A stretch of DNA of 64,000 nucleotides from Plantactinospora sp. BC1 (GCF_003030345.1 NZ_CP028158.1:5084001-5148000), one strand, 5' to 3'. Counted from the first letter of the stretch, positions 25,512 through 34,500 are shown. Numbers and translations are program-made. The notes: a model not told the origin generated them from the sequence alone.

Positions 25512-26948
25512 ATGAAGTCTTTCCGTCCGGCCCGCTCCGGGCCGGCACCGACCACCGGCCCGAGACGACGCGCCCTGCTGCGGGCCGCCGCCGTCGGGCT
25601 GGCCGCCCCGGCGCTGGCCGGCTGCGTCACCAGCGGCGGTGACGACGGCCAGCCAGCCGCCGCCAAGGGTGAGACCAGCGCCGAGAACCCGCTCGGGGTG
25701 CCCGCCTCGACCCCGCTGGAGGTGGTCATCTTCGACGGCGGCTACGGCGACGAGTACGCGGTCAACGCCGAGAACATCTACAAGGGACGGTTCCCCGGCG
25801 CGACCGTCGAGCACAAGGCGATCCAGAAGGTCGGCGAGGCGCTGCAACCCCGGTTCGTCGCCGACACCCCGCCGGACGTGGTCGACAACACCGGCGCCGG
25901 CCGGCTCGACCTGGCCACCCTGGTCGGCGCCGGCAAGCTGACCGACCTCACCGAACTGCTCGACGCGCCCTCGCTGGACGACCCCGGCACGAAGGTCCGG
26001 GACACCCTGCTGCCCGGGGTGGTGGCCGACGGCACGCTCGACGGCAGGGTCTACACGCTCAACTTCACCTACACCGTCTGGGGACTCTGGTATTCCAAGC
26101 CGCTCTTCGACCGGCACGGCTGGGCGTACCCGACGAGCTGGGACGCGATGCTGGCGCTCTGCGCCGAGATCAAGAAGGCCGGCATCGCACCCTGGACCTA
26201 CCAGGGCAAGTACCCGGAGTACCTGAACGACCCGTTGCTGGCGATGGCGGCCAAGGCCGGCGGACCGGAGCTGGTGAAGGCGGTCGACAACCTCCAGCCG
26301 GGCGCCTGGAAACAGCAGCCGTTGCTGGACGCGGCGACCGCGATCGCCGAACTCGCCGGCCGGGGCTACCTGCTGCCCGGTTCGGAGGCGCTGTCGCACA
26401 CCGAGGCCCAGGCCGCCTGGTCGCAGGGGAAGGCCGCCATCATCCCGTGCGGCTCCTGGCTGGAGGCCGAGCAGAAGGGTGTCACCCCGGCCGGCTTCGA
26501 CATGGTGATGGGCGCGGTCCCGTCGCTCGGCGCCGCCGACAAGCTGCCGTACGGGACGGTCCAGGCCGCCAGCAGCGAATCGTTCCTGGTCCCGGCCCGG
26601 GCGAAGAACCCGCGCGGCGGGCTGGAGTTCCTCCGGGTGCTCTTCTCCTCCGGCAGCGCGCGGCGGTTCGCCGAGTTGAACAGCACCCTGCCCAGCGTCG
26701 CCGGAGCCACCGACGGGCTGACCCTCAGCACCGGGCTCGGCTCGGTCCGCGCCGCCGTGCAGGCGGCCGGGGCGAACACCGTCAGCTACCGGTTCCGCAC
26801 CTGGTACGCCCCACTGGCCAAGGCGGTCGACGACGCCACCGGTGAACTCGCCACCCGCCGGATCACCCCGGCACAGTGGGCCGACCGGATCCAGAAGGCC
26901 GCCGACGCGATCGCCGCCGACTCCGCCGTCACCAAGTACACCCGGTAG
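25512..26948 (+). CDS. ngcE: GlcNAc/chitobiose ABC transporter substrate-binding lipoprotein
   Basis: 478 residues. It has a Tat-type lipoprotein signal (GPRRRALLRAAAVGLAAPAL AGC), with the lipobox Cys at about 38. The mature part matches the NgcE group in its features (VVIFDGGYGDEYAVNAENIY; YTVWGLWYSKPLFDRHGW; YLNDPLLAMAAKAGG; AIIPCGSWLEAEQKG). NgcE binds GlcNAc and N,N'-diacetylchitobiose outside the membrane in Streptomyces. The following two genes encode the permeases. ATG at 25512 follows AGAAGGCGAGG. No ATPase is encoded nearby, as in streptomycete ngc operons, which rely on MsiK. Confidence 0.88.
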   Translation: MKSFRPARSGPAPTTGPRRRALLRAAAVGLAAPALAGCVTSGGDDGQPAAAKGETSAENPLGVPASTPLEVVIFDGGYGDEYAVNAENIYKGRFPGATVEHKAIQKVGEALQPRFVADTPPDVVDNTGAGRLDLATLVGAGKLTDLTELLDAPSLDDPGTKVRDTLLPGVVADGTLDGRVYTLNFTYTVWGLWYSKPLFDRHGWAYPTSWDAMLALCAEIKKAGIAPWTYQGKYPEYLNDPLLAMAAKAGGPELVKAVDNLQPGAWKQQPLLDAATAIAELAGRGYLLPGSEALSHTEAQAAWSQGKAAIIPCGSWLEAEQKGVTPAGFDMVMGAVPSLGAADKLPYGTVQAASSESFLVPARAKNPRGGLEFLRVLFSSGSARRFAELNSTLPSVAGATDGLTLSTGLGSVRAAVQAAGANTVSYRFRTWYAPLAKAVDDATGELATRRITPAQWADRIQKAADAIAADSAVTKYTR

Positions 26949-26954
26949 CCCTCG

Positions 26955-27881
26955 ATGGCGGCCCTGCGGCACGGCAAGTACCGCTTCCTCGCCGGGGCGA
27001 TCCTGCCCGGACTGCTGCTCTACGCGGTCTTCGTGCTCTCCCCGTACGCGCAGGCGTTCTATCTGGCGTTGACCGACTGGACCGGCGTCTCCGGGCAGGT
27101 GGAGATCGTCGGGCTGGAGAACTTCCGGCGGCTCGTCGACGATCCGCTCTTCCTGGCGGCGCTGCGCAACAACGGGCTGCTGCTGCTCGTCGTCCCGGCG
27201 GTCACCATCGGGCTCGGGCTGCTGCTCGCCGCGCTGGTCAACTTCGGCGGCCGGCGGGGGAGCACGATGGTCGGCGGGGTCCGGGGCGGCGAGTTCTACA
27301 AGGTCGCCTACTTCTTCCCGCAACTGCTCTCGCTGCCGATCATCGCGGTGCTCTGGCAGTTCGTCTACCACCCGAACGAGGGCGTGCTCAACGGCGCACT
27401 CCGGGCCGTCGGGCTGGACTTCCTGGCCCGGACCTGGCTCGGTGACCCGCACCTGGCGCTCTGGGCCGTCGCCGGAGTACTCGTCTGGTCGTCGGTCGGC
27501 TTCTACATGGTGCTCTTCTCCGCCGCGATGGAGTCGGTCCCGCGCGACGTGTTGGAGGCGGCGGTGCTGGACGGCGCCGGCCGGCTCGCCGTACTCCGCC
27601 GGGTGGTGCTGCCGCTGGTACGCGAGAACGTGCAGGTCGCCTTCGTCTACCTCGGGGTACTCGCGCTGGACGGCTTCGCGGTCGTCCAGGTGATGACGGT
27701 CGGGCCCGGCGGGCCGGACGGGTCGACCGAGGTCATCGGGCTCGGCCTCTACCGCAACGCCTTCACCTACGGCCGGTTCGGCTACGCCGCCGCCATGGGA
27801 GTGGCACTCTTCTTCCTCACCCTCGCGCTCGCCGTCGTGGCGCTGCGGGCCGGCCGCCGGGAGCGGGTGGAACTCTCATGA
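26955..27881 (+). CDS. ngcF: NgcF-type sugar ABC permease
   Basis: 308 residues, about six membrane helices, EAA loop LEAAVLDGAGRLAVLRRVVLP. The start lies six bases after the ngcE stop; no strong ribosome-binding site is visible, so coupling to ngcE is likely. Together with the next gene it forms the channel for GlcNAc or chitobiose. Confidence 0.88.
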   Translation: MAALRHGKYRFLAGAILPGLLLYAVFVLSPYAQAFYLALTDWTGVSGQVEIVGLENFRRLVDDPLFLAALRNNGLLLLVVPAVTIGLGLLLAALVNFGGRRGSTMVGGVRGGEFYKVAYFFPQLLSLPIIAVLWQFVYHPNEGVLNGALRAVGLDFLARTWLGDPHLALWAVAGVLVWSSVGFYMVLFSAAMESVPRDVLEAAVLDGAGRLAVLRRVVLPLVRENVQVAFVYLGVLALDGFAVVQVMTVGPGGPDGSTEVIGLGLYRNAFTYGRFGYAAAMGVALFFLTLALAVVALRAGRRERVELS

Positions 27882-28774
27882 CGACCCTGGTCGACCGTCC
27901 CGCCCGCCGGCAGCCGGCCGCCGTCCCGGCCCGTACCCCGGCCCGCCGCACCGGGCGGTTCGGCGACGCGGCGGCGCACCTCTTCCTGGTCGGCTGGGCC
28001 GCGCTGGTCACCGTGCCGCTGCTCTGGGCGGTACTCAGCTCGCTCAAGACCGACCGGGAGATCCTGACCAGCCCGTGGACGGTGCCGGCGACACCCCGGT
28101 TCGACAACTGGGCCCGGGCCTGGGGCGAGGCGTCGATCGGTCGCTACTTCCTGAACAGCGCGATCGTGGTGGGCATCGCACTGGTGCTGACCATGCTGCT
28201 CGGCGCGCTGGTCGCGTACGCCCTGGCCCGGTATTCGTTCCCGGGCAACCGGCTGCTCTACCACCTCTTCGTCGCCGGGCTGCTCTTCCCGGTCTTCCTC
28301 GCCCTGGTGCCGCTCTTCTTCGTGGTACGCCAACTCGGGCTGCTCGGCACCTATCCCGGGCTGATCCTGGTCTACACCGCGTACGCCCTGCCGTTCACCG
28401 TCTTCTTCCTGCACGGCTTCTTCCGGTCGCTCCCCACGGCGCTGGCCGAGGCGGCGTTCCTGGACGGCTGTTCGCACTGGGGCGTGCTCTTCCGGGTGAT
28501 GCTGCCGCTGGCCCGGCCGGGGCTGGTCAGCATCGCGATCTTCAACTTCCTCGGCCTGTGGAACCAGTACCTGCTGCCGCTGGTGCTCAACCCCGACCCC
28601 GAGCGGTACGTGCTGGCCCAGGGGCTGGCCGCGCTCTCGGTGAGCCAGGGCTACCGCAGTGACTGGAGCGGCCTCTTCGCCGGCCTCACCATCGCGATGT
28701 TGCCGGTGCTGGCCGCGTACGTGCTCTTCCAACGCCAGATCCGGACCGGCCTGACCGCCGGTGCGGTCCGCTAG
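27878..28774 (+). CDS. ngcG: NgcG-type sugar ABC permease
   Basis: 298 residues. An Arg/Pro/Ala-rich cytoplasmic N-terminus (about 1-30) is followed by six membrane helices and the EAA loop AEAAFLDGCSHWGVLFRVML. The ATG overlaps the ngcF stop as ATGA. It ends the operon; a short hairpin follows 41 bases later. Confidence 0.88.
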   Translation: MTTLVDRPARRQPAAVPARTPARRTGRFGDAAAHLFLVGWAALVTVPLLWAVLSSLKTDREILTSPWTVPATPRFDNWARAWGEASIGRYFLNSAIVVGIALVLTMLLGALVAYALARYSFPGNRLLYHLFVAGLLFPVFLALVPLFFVVRQLGLLGTYPGLILVYTAYALPFTVFFLHGFFRSLPTALAEAAFLDGCSHWGVLFRVMLPLARPGLVSIAIFNFLGLWNQYLLPLVLNPDPERYVLAQGLAALSVSQGYRSDWSGLFAGLTIAMLPVLAAYVLFQRQIRTGLTAGAVR

Positions 28775-28815
28775 ACCCCCGTAGCACCGCACCTCTCCTG
28801 GGTCACCATCCGGGT

Positions 28816-28835
28816 GCCGGCCACCGTCGGCCGGC
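28816..28835 (+). terminator. Short hairpin after ngcG
   Basis: GCCGGCC and GGCCGGC pair around ACCGTC, 41 bases beyond the ngcG stop and 44 before the next gene. It is a plausible end for the ngc transcript but short. Confidence 0.4.
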
Positions 28836-28879
28836 GCGCGGCAACCCCCTTGTCACCCCCACCGGGAGGAGAAACCCCC

Positions 28880-30064
28880 GTGTCAGCCAGACCCAGCGCG
28901 CGAAGCCTCGCCGCCGGTACGGCGGCCCTGCTGGCCGCCGGCACTCTCGCCGGCATCACCGCGACCACCGCCGGTGCCCAACCGGCCACCGCCCCCGCCG
29001 CCGCAGCCGCCTGCGGCGTCCTCTTCGACGACTTCGGCTACTCGTCGCCGTCCGATCCCGCCATCGCCGCCCGGGGCTGGACGGTGCGGACCAACTCCGG
29101 CGGCCCGGGCGTGCCCGGTGCCTCCTGGCCGGCGTCGAACGTCAGCTTCCCCACCGACGGCGGGCAGAAGGTGCTCCAGTTGACCGCCCGCACCGACGGC
29201 ACGGCCGGCGGCACCAGTCACGCCGAGTTCTTCCACCAGCGGAAGTTCTTCGAGGGCACCTACGCCAGCCGGGTGCGCTTCACCGACGCGCCGCAGTCCG
29301 GGCCGGACGGTGACCACCTGGTGGAGACCTTCTTCACCATCACCCCGCTGGACCGGCCGCTCGACCCCAACTACGGCGAGATCGACTTCGAGTACCTGCC
29401 GAACGGCGGGTGGGGCGAGCAGGGGCCGATCTTCTACCAGACGACCTGGGAGACGTACCAGAACGAGCCGTGGCAGGCCGACAACACCCACACCGCGCAG
29501 CGGAGCAGCTTCGCCGGCTGGCACGACCTGGTCTTCACCGTCTCCGACGGCCGGGTCAAGTACTACGTGGACGGTCAGCAGGTGGCCGACCACGGCGACC
29601 GGTACTACCCGGAAACCCCGATGTCGATCAACTTCAACCTCTGGTTCATCGACCTGACCGGGCGGACCGGCACCGGGCTGGCCAACTACATCCAGCAGGT
29701 CGACTACCTCTACTACGCCGACCGCGAGGTGATCAGCACCGCCGAGGCGAAGAACCGGGTGGCCGCGTACCGGTCGGCCGGCACCGGCCACGTCGACACC
29801 GTGGGCAGCGGCGGTGCCTGCCCGACGACGCCCCCGACCACCCGGCCGCCGACGACGCCGCCCACCACCCGGCCGCCGACGACCCCGCCGACCACCACAC
29901 CGCCGCCGGCCAACTGCGCCGGCGCCCCCGCCTGGGACTGGGGGACCGTCTATCTGGAGGGTGCCCGGGTGCGGCACAACGGCCGGCTCTGGCAGGCGAA
30001 CTGGTGGACCCAGGGCTCCGAGCCGGGCCTGACCGCGCAGTGGCGTGACCTCGGCCGCTGCTGA
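28880..30064 (+). CDS. Secreted GH16-like glycoside hydrolase with C-terminal chitin-binding module
   Basis: 394 residues: Sec signal (about 1-36, Ala-rich), GH16-type jelly roll (about 45-300), a Pro/Thr linker of PPTTRPPTTPPTT repeats (about 315-342) and a CBM5/12 module (WDWGTVYLEGARVRHNGRLW, WWTQGSEPG). The active-site strand GEIDFEY places Glu167, Asp169 and Glu171 in the short ExDxE spacing seen in xyloglucan-active and some transglycosylase GH16 members rather than the bulged ExDxxE form. It probably cleaves a beta-glucan on fungal or plant walls, held by the chitin-binding module. GTG at 28880 follows GGGAGGAG. A strong terminator follows. Confidence 0.85.
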   Translation: MSARPSARSLAAGTAALLAAGTLAGITATTAGAQPATAPAAAAACGVLFDDFGYSSPSDPAIAARGWTVRTNSGGPGVPGASWPASNVSFPTDGGQKVLQLTARTDGTAGGTSHAEFFHQRKFFEGTYASRVRFTDAPQSGPDGDHLVETFFTITPLDRPLDPNYGEIDFEYLPNGGWGEQGPIFYQTTWETYQNEPWQADNTHTAQRSSFAGWHDLVFTVSDGRVKYYVDGQQVADHGDRYYPETPMSINFNLWFIDLTGRTGTGLANYIQQVDYLYYADREVISTAEAKNRVAAYRSAGTGHVDTVGSGGACPTTPPTTRPPTTPPTTRPPTTPPTTTPPPANCAGAPAWDWGTVYLEGARVRHNGRLWQANWWTQGSEPGLTAQWRDLGRC

Positions 30065-30070
30065 ACGAGC

Positions 30071-30112
30071 GCCGGCTCTCCCGCCTCCGATTTCGCGGGC
30101 GGGAGAGCCGGC
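30071..30112 (+). terminator. Terminator after the GH16-like gene
   Basis: Fifteen-base arms 30071-30085 and 30098-30112 pair perfectly around a 12-base loop, seven bases after the stop. Confidence 0.85.
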
Positions 30113-30147
30113 TTCGTCGGGGCGGGAGAGCCGGGGTGGGCGAGACA

Positions 30148-30176
30148 TTGACGAAGCTGAATCGGGTCATTACCAT
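30148..30176 (+). promoter_or_regulatory. Promoter of the pectate lyase gene
   Basis: TTGACG (30148-30153) and TACCAT (30171-30176) are separated by exactly 17 bases, close to the vegetative consensus. Transcription would start near 30183, at the left edge of the palindromic operator. Confidence 0.65.
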
Positions 30177-30183
30177 CCTGTTT

Positions 30184-30201
30184 CAGGAAAGCGCTTTCCT
30201 G
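30184..30201 (+). promoter_or_regulatory. Perfect LacI-type operator before pectate lyase
   Basis: CAGGAAAGCGCTTTCCTG is an exact 18-base palindrome with the central CG typical of LacI-family operators. It lies at the predicted transcription start, where a bound repressor would block the gene. No LacI gene lies in the window, so the regulator must act in trans. Confidence 0.75.
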
Positions 30202-30243
30202 CTCCTCGTCCACCCAATCCCGCAACCGCACAGGGAGGCACCC

Positions 30244-31341
30244 ATGGGTGTCCGTGCTTCAGCCCGCCCGAAAGCCCGGCTCGGCCGGTCAATGGTCGGC
30301 GGCGTGGTCACGCTGCTGGCCGCCGCCGCGGTCGTCTCCGCGGCTCCTGCCAGCGCCGCCGCAGTCTCCGCCGAGGGCCTGGTCGGCTTCGCCACCCTTT
30401 CCGGGTACGGCCGGACCGGCACCAACGGCGGGACCGGCGGCCCGACGGTGACGGTCGGCAACTACGCCCAGTTGGCGGCGGCCGTCGCCGACGACCTGCC
30501 GAGGATCGTCCGGGTCTCCGGCACCATCACCGGCAACGGCGACGACATGCTGGACGTCGGCTCCAACAAGACCATCATCGGCGTCGGGTCGTCCGCGACG
30601 ATCAGCGGCTTCGGCCTGGACGTCAACGGCTGGGGGCCGGCGGAGGTGGACTGGGGCGGCGACACCTGCGACCCCGCCGAGCGGGACCGCTTCACCCACG
30701 TGCAGAACGTCATCATCCGCAACCTGTCGTTCCGGAACTCGCCGGACGACTCGATCAACGTGCAGTGCTACTCGCACCACGTCTGGATCGACCACAACAC
30801 CTTCTACCCGGCCTCCGACGGCTCGGTGGACATCAAGCGCGGCTCGGATCTGGCGACGGTCTCCTACAACCGGTTCGCCGGCACCGACAAGTCGATGCTG
30901 CTCGGGCACAGCGACAACAACGCCGCCCAGGACACCGGCTACCTGCGCGTGACGTACCACCACAACTGGTTCGACGGGTCGAACACCCGCCACCCCCGGG
31001 TGCGGTTCGGCTACGCCCACGTCTACGCCAACTACGTCAGCGTCGACGACTACTTCATCGGGCTCGGGGTCGAGGGCCGGATCTACGCCGAGAGCAACTA
31101 CGTCCGGGGTGCCAAGACCATCACCCAGGACTTCGGCAACGCCCGGCTGACCTGGACCAACAGCAACTTCTACGACATCGCCACCATCACCCGGGCGAAC
31201 GACAGCGGCAAGACCAAGGACGACTGGCTGCGGGCCGACGGCAGCGTCGGGCCACCGCCGTACGGCTACTCGGCCGGGTCGGCCAGCAGCAGCCCGCCGT
31301 CCGCGGGTGCCGGGGTCAGCGGCGCGGACATCGTCCCGTAG
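30244..31341 (+). CDS. Secreted pectate lyase, PL1 family
   Basis: 365 residues: Sec signal (about 1-40, ending PASAAAVS), then a parallel beta-helix. The family motifs are NVIIRNLSFRNSPDDSINVQ, HHVWIDHNTFYPASDGSVDI with calcium-binding Asp residues, and YHHNWFDGSNTRHPRVRFGY, whose RHPRVR contains the catalytic arginine. It cleaves polygalacturonate by beta-elimination, calcium dependent, outside the cell. ATG at 30244 follows GGGAGGC. It is converged on at four bases by tctA. Confidence 0.92.
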   Translation: MGVRASARPKARLGRSMVGGVVTLLAAAAVVSAAPASAAAVSAEGLVGFATLSGYGRTGTNGGTGGPTVTVGNYAQLAAAVADDLPRIVRVSGTITGNGDDMLDVGSNKTIIGVGSSATISGFGLDVNGWGPAEVDWGGDTCDPAERDRFTHVQNVIIRNLSFRNSPDDSINVQCYSHHVWIDHNTFYPASDGSVDIKRGSDLATVSYNRFAGTDKSMLLGHSDNNAAQDTGYLRVTYHHNWFDGSNTRHPRVRFGYAHVYANYVSVDDYFIGLGVEGRIYAESNYVRGAKTITQDFGNARLTWTNSNFYDIATITRANDSGKTKDDWLRADGSVGPPPYGYSAGSASSSPPSAGAGVSGADIVP

Positions 31342-31345
31342 CCCG

Positions 31346-32902
31346 TCACCGCAGCTCCTCGTCGGCCTCCCGGTCAGCGGCCGCACCCTCCCGCTGACCG
31401 GGTACCGCCGGTGCGGCCGCCCGGCGCCGCCGGAGCAGGCGTACGCCGACCGGCACGAGCAGGGCCAGCACGGTGACCACGAAGAGGGTGCCGGAGATCG
31501 GCCGGGTCACGAACCCGCTCGGGTCGCCGTCGAAGATCCGCATCGACTGCCGGAACGCCGTCTCCAGCACGCTGCCGAGCACGAACGCCAGGACCAGTGG
31601 GCCGGGCTCGAAGCCGGTCTTCTTCATCAGGTACCCGACGACACCGAAGAGGATCACCAGCAGCATGTCGAAGGTGCTGTTGTTGACGGTGTAGACGCCG
31701 AGCATCGTCACGGTCACCACGACCGGCGCGAGGATGCTGTCCCGGACCGAGACCAGCCGGACGAAGACGCCGACCAGCGGGACACTCAGGATCAGCAGGA
31801 AGATGTTGCCGACGTACATCGAGTCGACGACGCCCCAGAAGACCTCGGGGTTCTCGTTGATCAGGCGGGGACCGGGCGGGATGCCCTGGAGCAGCAGCGC
31901 GCCGAAGATCAGCGCCATCACCGGGTTGGTCGGGATGCCCAGGGTCAGCAGCGGGATGAACGACGAGGTCGCCGCCGCGTTGTTCGCGGTCTCCGGCGCC
32001 GCCACCCCCTCGATGGCGCCCCGACCGAACCGCTCCGGCGTCCTGCTCCGCCGCTTCTCCAGGGCGTACGCGGCCATCGACGACAGCACCCCGCCGCCAC
32101 CGGGCAGCAGTCCGATGAAGAACCCGACCACCGAGCCGCGCCCCACCGCACCCCGGGACTGCCGCCAGTCCTCCCGGGACGGCCAGGCGTTGCTGATCCG
32201 GGGCTTCGGCAGCCGGTTCCGGGCCCGGTGTTCGAGCAGGTAGAGGATCTCGCCGAGCCCGAACAGCCCCATCGCGAGGGCGACGAAGTCGACGCCGTCG
32301 GCCAGGTTGATGTTGCCGAAGGTGAACCGGGGCGAGGCGAAGAGCGGATCCGGCCCGGCGGCGGCGAGCAGCAGGCCGAGTCCCGCCGCGACCAGGCTCT
32401 TCGCGGTCGAGACCGTACCGAGGCTGGCGACCAGCAGGATCCCCATCGCGGCCAGTACGGCGTTCTCCGGCGGCCCGAAGCCGAGCGAGAACCTGGCCAG
32501 TACCGGTGCGACCAGGGTCAGCCCGACGATGCTGACCGTGCCGCCGATGAACGACCCGATCGCGGCGATCCCCAGGGCCGAGCCGGCCCGCCCCTGCCGG
32601 GCCATCTGGTAGCCGTCGATGGTGGTGATGACCGTGGCCGCCTCGCCGGGCAGCCGCAGCAGTACCGAGGTGATCGTGCCGCCGTACATGGCGCCGTAGT
32701 AGATGCCGGCGAGCATGATGATCGCCGACTCGGCCGGGATCTCGTAGGTGATCGGCAGCAGCAGGGCGATCGTCGCGACCGGGCCGAGGCCGGGGAGTAC
32801 CCCGATGACCATGCCGATCACCACGCCGGCCAGCACGTAGAGCAGGTTCACCGGCGTGAAGACCACCCCGAAACCGGCCAGGACGGGGTCGAGGAAGTCC
32901 AC
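31346..32902 (-). CDS. tctA: Tripartite tricarboxylate transporter, large membrane subunit TctA
   Basis: 518 residues, about 11-12 membrane helices. The family signatures are VIGMVIGVLPGLGPVATIAL (early Gly-rich helix pair), IYYGAMYGGTITSVLLRLPG and FFIGLLPGGGGVLSSMAAYA, the second copy of the repeat. It translocates the carboxylate delivered by TctC. The GTG start abuts the tctB stop (TGAGTG). The C-terminus is a charged cytoplasmic tail. There is no tctDE sensor pair in the window. Confidence 0.95.
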   Translation of the reverse strand: MDFLDPVLAGFGVVFTPVNLLYVLAGVVIGMVIGVLPGLGPVATIALLLPITYEIPAESAIIMLAGIYYGAMYGGTITSVLLRLPGEAATVITTIDGYQMARQGRAGSALGIAAIGSFIGGTVSIVGLTLVAPVLARFSLGFGPPENAVLAAMGILLVASLGTVSTAKSLVAAGLGLLLAAAGPDPLFASPRFTFGNINLADGVDFVALAMGLFGLGEILYLLEHRARNRLPKPRISNAWPSREDWRQSRGAVGRGSVVGFFIGLLPGGGGVLSSMAAYALEKRRSRTPERFGRGAIEGVAAPETANNAAATSSFIPLLTLGIPTNPVMALIFGALLLQGIPPGPRLINENPEVFWGVVDSMYVGNIFLLILSVPLVGVFVRLVSVRDSILAPVVVTVTMLGVYTVNNSTFDMLLVILFGVVGYLMKKTGFEPGPLVLAFVLGSVLETAFRQSMRIFDGDPSGFVTRPISGTLFVVTVLALLVPVGVRLLRRRRAAAPAVPGQREGAAADREADEELR

Positions 32903-33424
32903 TCAGAAGGCCAATCTCGGGAGCTTCACGTCCAGCAGGGTGATGAAGAGCAGGTAGAGCGCGGCCGTGGTGGCGACGCTGACCACGGCGGTGGCGAGCC
33001 AGGACTCCCGGCCCAGCACCCTGAGCCAGAAGGCCAGCACCAGCAGGGTGGGGATCTCGAAACCGATCCGGCTGATCAGCAGTACGAAGACGAGCAGGCT
33101 GACCACGCCGAGGGCGATCCCGATCCCGCCCCGGCTGAACCGTTCGACCGCCGCCGCCTTCCGCTCGAAGAGCAGCGACCAGAGGCCGGCGCCGAGCAGG
33201 AGCAGGCTGGCCAGTGCCGGCCAGAGCCCGGGCCCGGCCTCGGCGGGCGTACCGAGGGAGAGCGAGACCGAGTACGCGAGTCCGGCCAGGCCGAGCGCGA
33301 CCGGTACCACGCCGGCGACGAGCTGCCCGGTCCGGCCGGCCGGCGGGATGTCGTCGGAGGGCAGGCCGCCGGGCTCCCCCTCCCCGGCCGGGGTGGCCGC
33401 CTCGTCGAGGCCGGACGGGTTCAC
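32903..33424 (-). CDS. tctB: Tripartite tricarboxylate transporter, small membrane subunit TctB
   Basis: 173 residues with a 30-residue cytoplasmic Gly/Glu/Pro-rich N-terminus and four hydrophobic helices (VAGVVPVALGLAGLAYSVSL; LWPALASLLLLGAGLWSLL; IALGVVSLLVFVLLI; AVVSVATTAALYLLFI), the usual TctB layout. It partners TctA. The GTG overlaps the tctC stop as GTGA. Confidence 0.9.
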   Translation of the reverse strand: MNPSGLDEAATPAGEGEPGGLPSDDIPPAGRTGQLVAGVVPVALGLAGLAYSVSLSLGTPAEAGPGLWPALASLLLLGAGLWSLLFERKAAAVERFSRGGIGIALGVVSLLVFVLLISRIGFEIPTLLVLAFWLRVLGRESWLATAVVSVATTAALYLLFITLLDVKLPRLAF

Positions 33425-34446
33425 TTCGGCCCCAGCCCGAACCGGTCGATCAGCGCCCTGTACCGGTCGAAGTCACCCTTGATCTTGTTCGCCACCTCGG
33501 TACCGTCGACCTCGAACCGGTCGATGTAGTTCTTCTTCAGGAAGTCGTCGTACTCCGGTGCCTTGACCGCCTCCCGGAACGCCTCCTGGAGCGCGGTCAC
33601 CGCCTCGTCCGGCATCGACTTCGGTCCGGCGATGAACCGGGCCTGGTCGACGGTCAGGTCGAAGCCCTTCTCCACGGCGGTCGGCAGGTCCGGCAGCGAG
33701 GGGCTGCGCTGCTGGCTGAAGACCCCGAGCCAGCGCAGCTCGCCGGACTGCACCAGCCGCATCGACTCCGCCGGTTGGGAGGCGCCGATGTCGACCTGCC
33801 TGCCGAGCACCGCCGTGACGGCCGGACCGCCGCCGCCGAACGGCACGTCGGTGGCGTTGATCCCGGCGAGCTTGTAGAACGCGGTCTGCGCGAAGTACGC
33901 CCCGGTGCCCACCCCGGAGTGCCCGTACGTGATCCGCCGGCCGCTGCCCTTGAGCGCGATGACGTCGTCGATGGTCTTGAACGGGGAGTCCCGGTGCGCG
34001 ACGAGCACGATGTTCTCCACGGTCAGCCCGATCACCACCCGCAGCTCGTCGAGGGAGACGGTGGCGGCACCCTTGCCCAGTTGCGGGGTGAGGGTGAAGA
34101 GCGAACTGGGCGGGAAGCCGATCTTGTAGCCGTCGCCCTCGGCCGAGGCCACCTCCCTGGTGCCGACGGCGGCGGCCGCGCCGTCCCGGTTGACGATCAC
34201 CATCGACTGGCCGAGCGGCTTCTCGATCGCCTTGCCGAGGGTCCGGGCGATCAGGTCCGTGCTGCCGCCCGGCGCGAACGGCACGACCAGCTCGACCGAG
34301 CGTTCCGGATATCCCGAGCCGTCTCCGTCGCCGCCGCCGCCGGTCTGCACGCTGCAACCGGCGAGGAAGGCTCCCGCGCCGAGCCCCGCGCCGAGGCGCA
34401 GCACGGCACGCCGGTCCATCGGGTGCCGCAGATTCGATTCGGTCAC
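33421..34446 (-). CDS. tctC: Tripartite tricarboxylate transporter substrate-binding lipoprotein TctC
   Basis: 341 residues of the Bug/TctC family. A Tat-like lipoprotein signal (MDRRAVLRLGAGLGAGAFL AGC) gives Cys31; SYPERSV-type start, VVPFAPGGSTDLIARTL and YGHSGVGTGAYFAQTAF are family motifs for carboxylate binding. The ligand cannot be predicted from sequence. The gene is first in tctC-B-A; GTG at 34446 follows GGGAGGG, and a consensus-like promoter lies upstream. Confidence 0.92.
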   Translation of the reverse strand: MTESNLRHPMDRRAVLRLGAGLGAGAFLAGCSVQTGGGGDGDGSGYPERSVELVVPFAPGGSTDLIARTLGKAIEKPLGQSMVIVNRDGAAAAVGTREVASAEGDGYKIGFPPSSLFTLTPQLGKGAATVSLDELRVVIGLTVENIVLVAHRDSPFKTIDDVIALKGSGRRITYGHSGVGTGAYFAQTAFYKLAGINATDVPFGGGGPAVTAVLGRQVDIGASQPAESMRLVQSGELRWLGVFSQQRSPSLPDLPTAVEKGFDLTVDQARFIAGPKSMPDEAVTALQEAFREAVKAPEYDDFLKKNYIDRFEVDGTEVANKIKGDFDRYRALIDRFGLGPK

Positions 34447-34500
34447 TGGTCCCTCCCTGGTGGCTCAGGTTGGAGATCTTGGACTTCGAAGAGTGTCACC

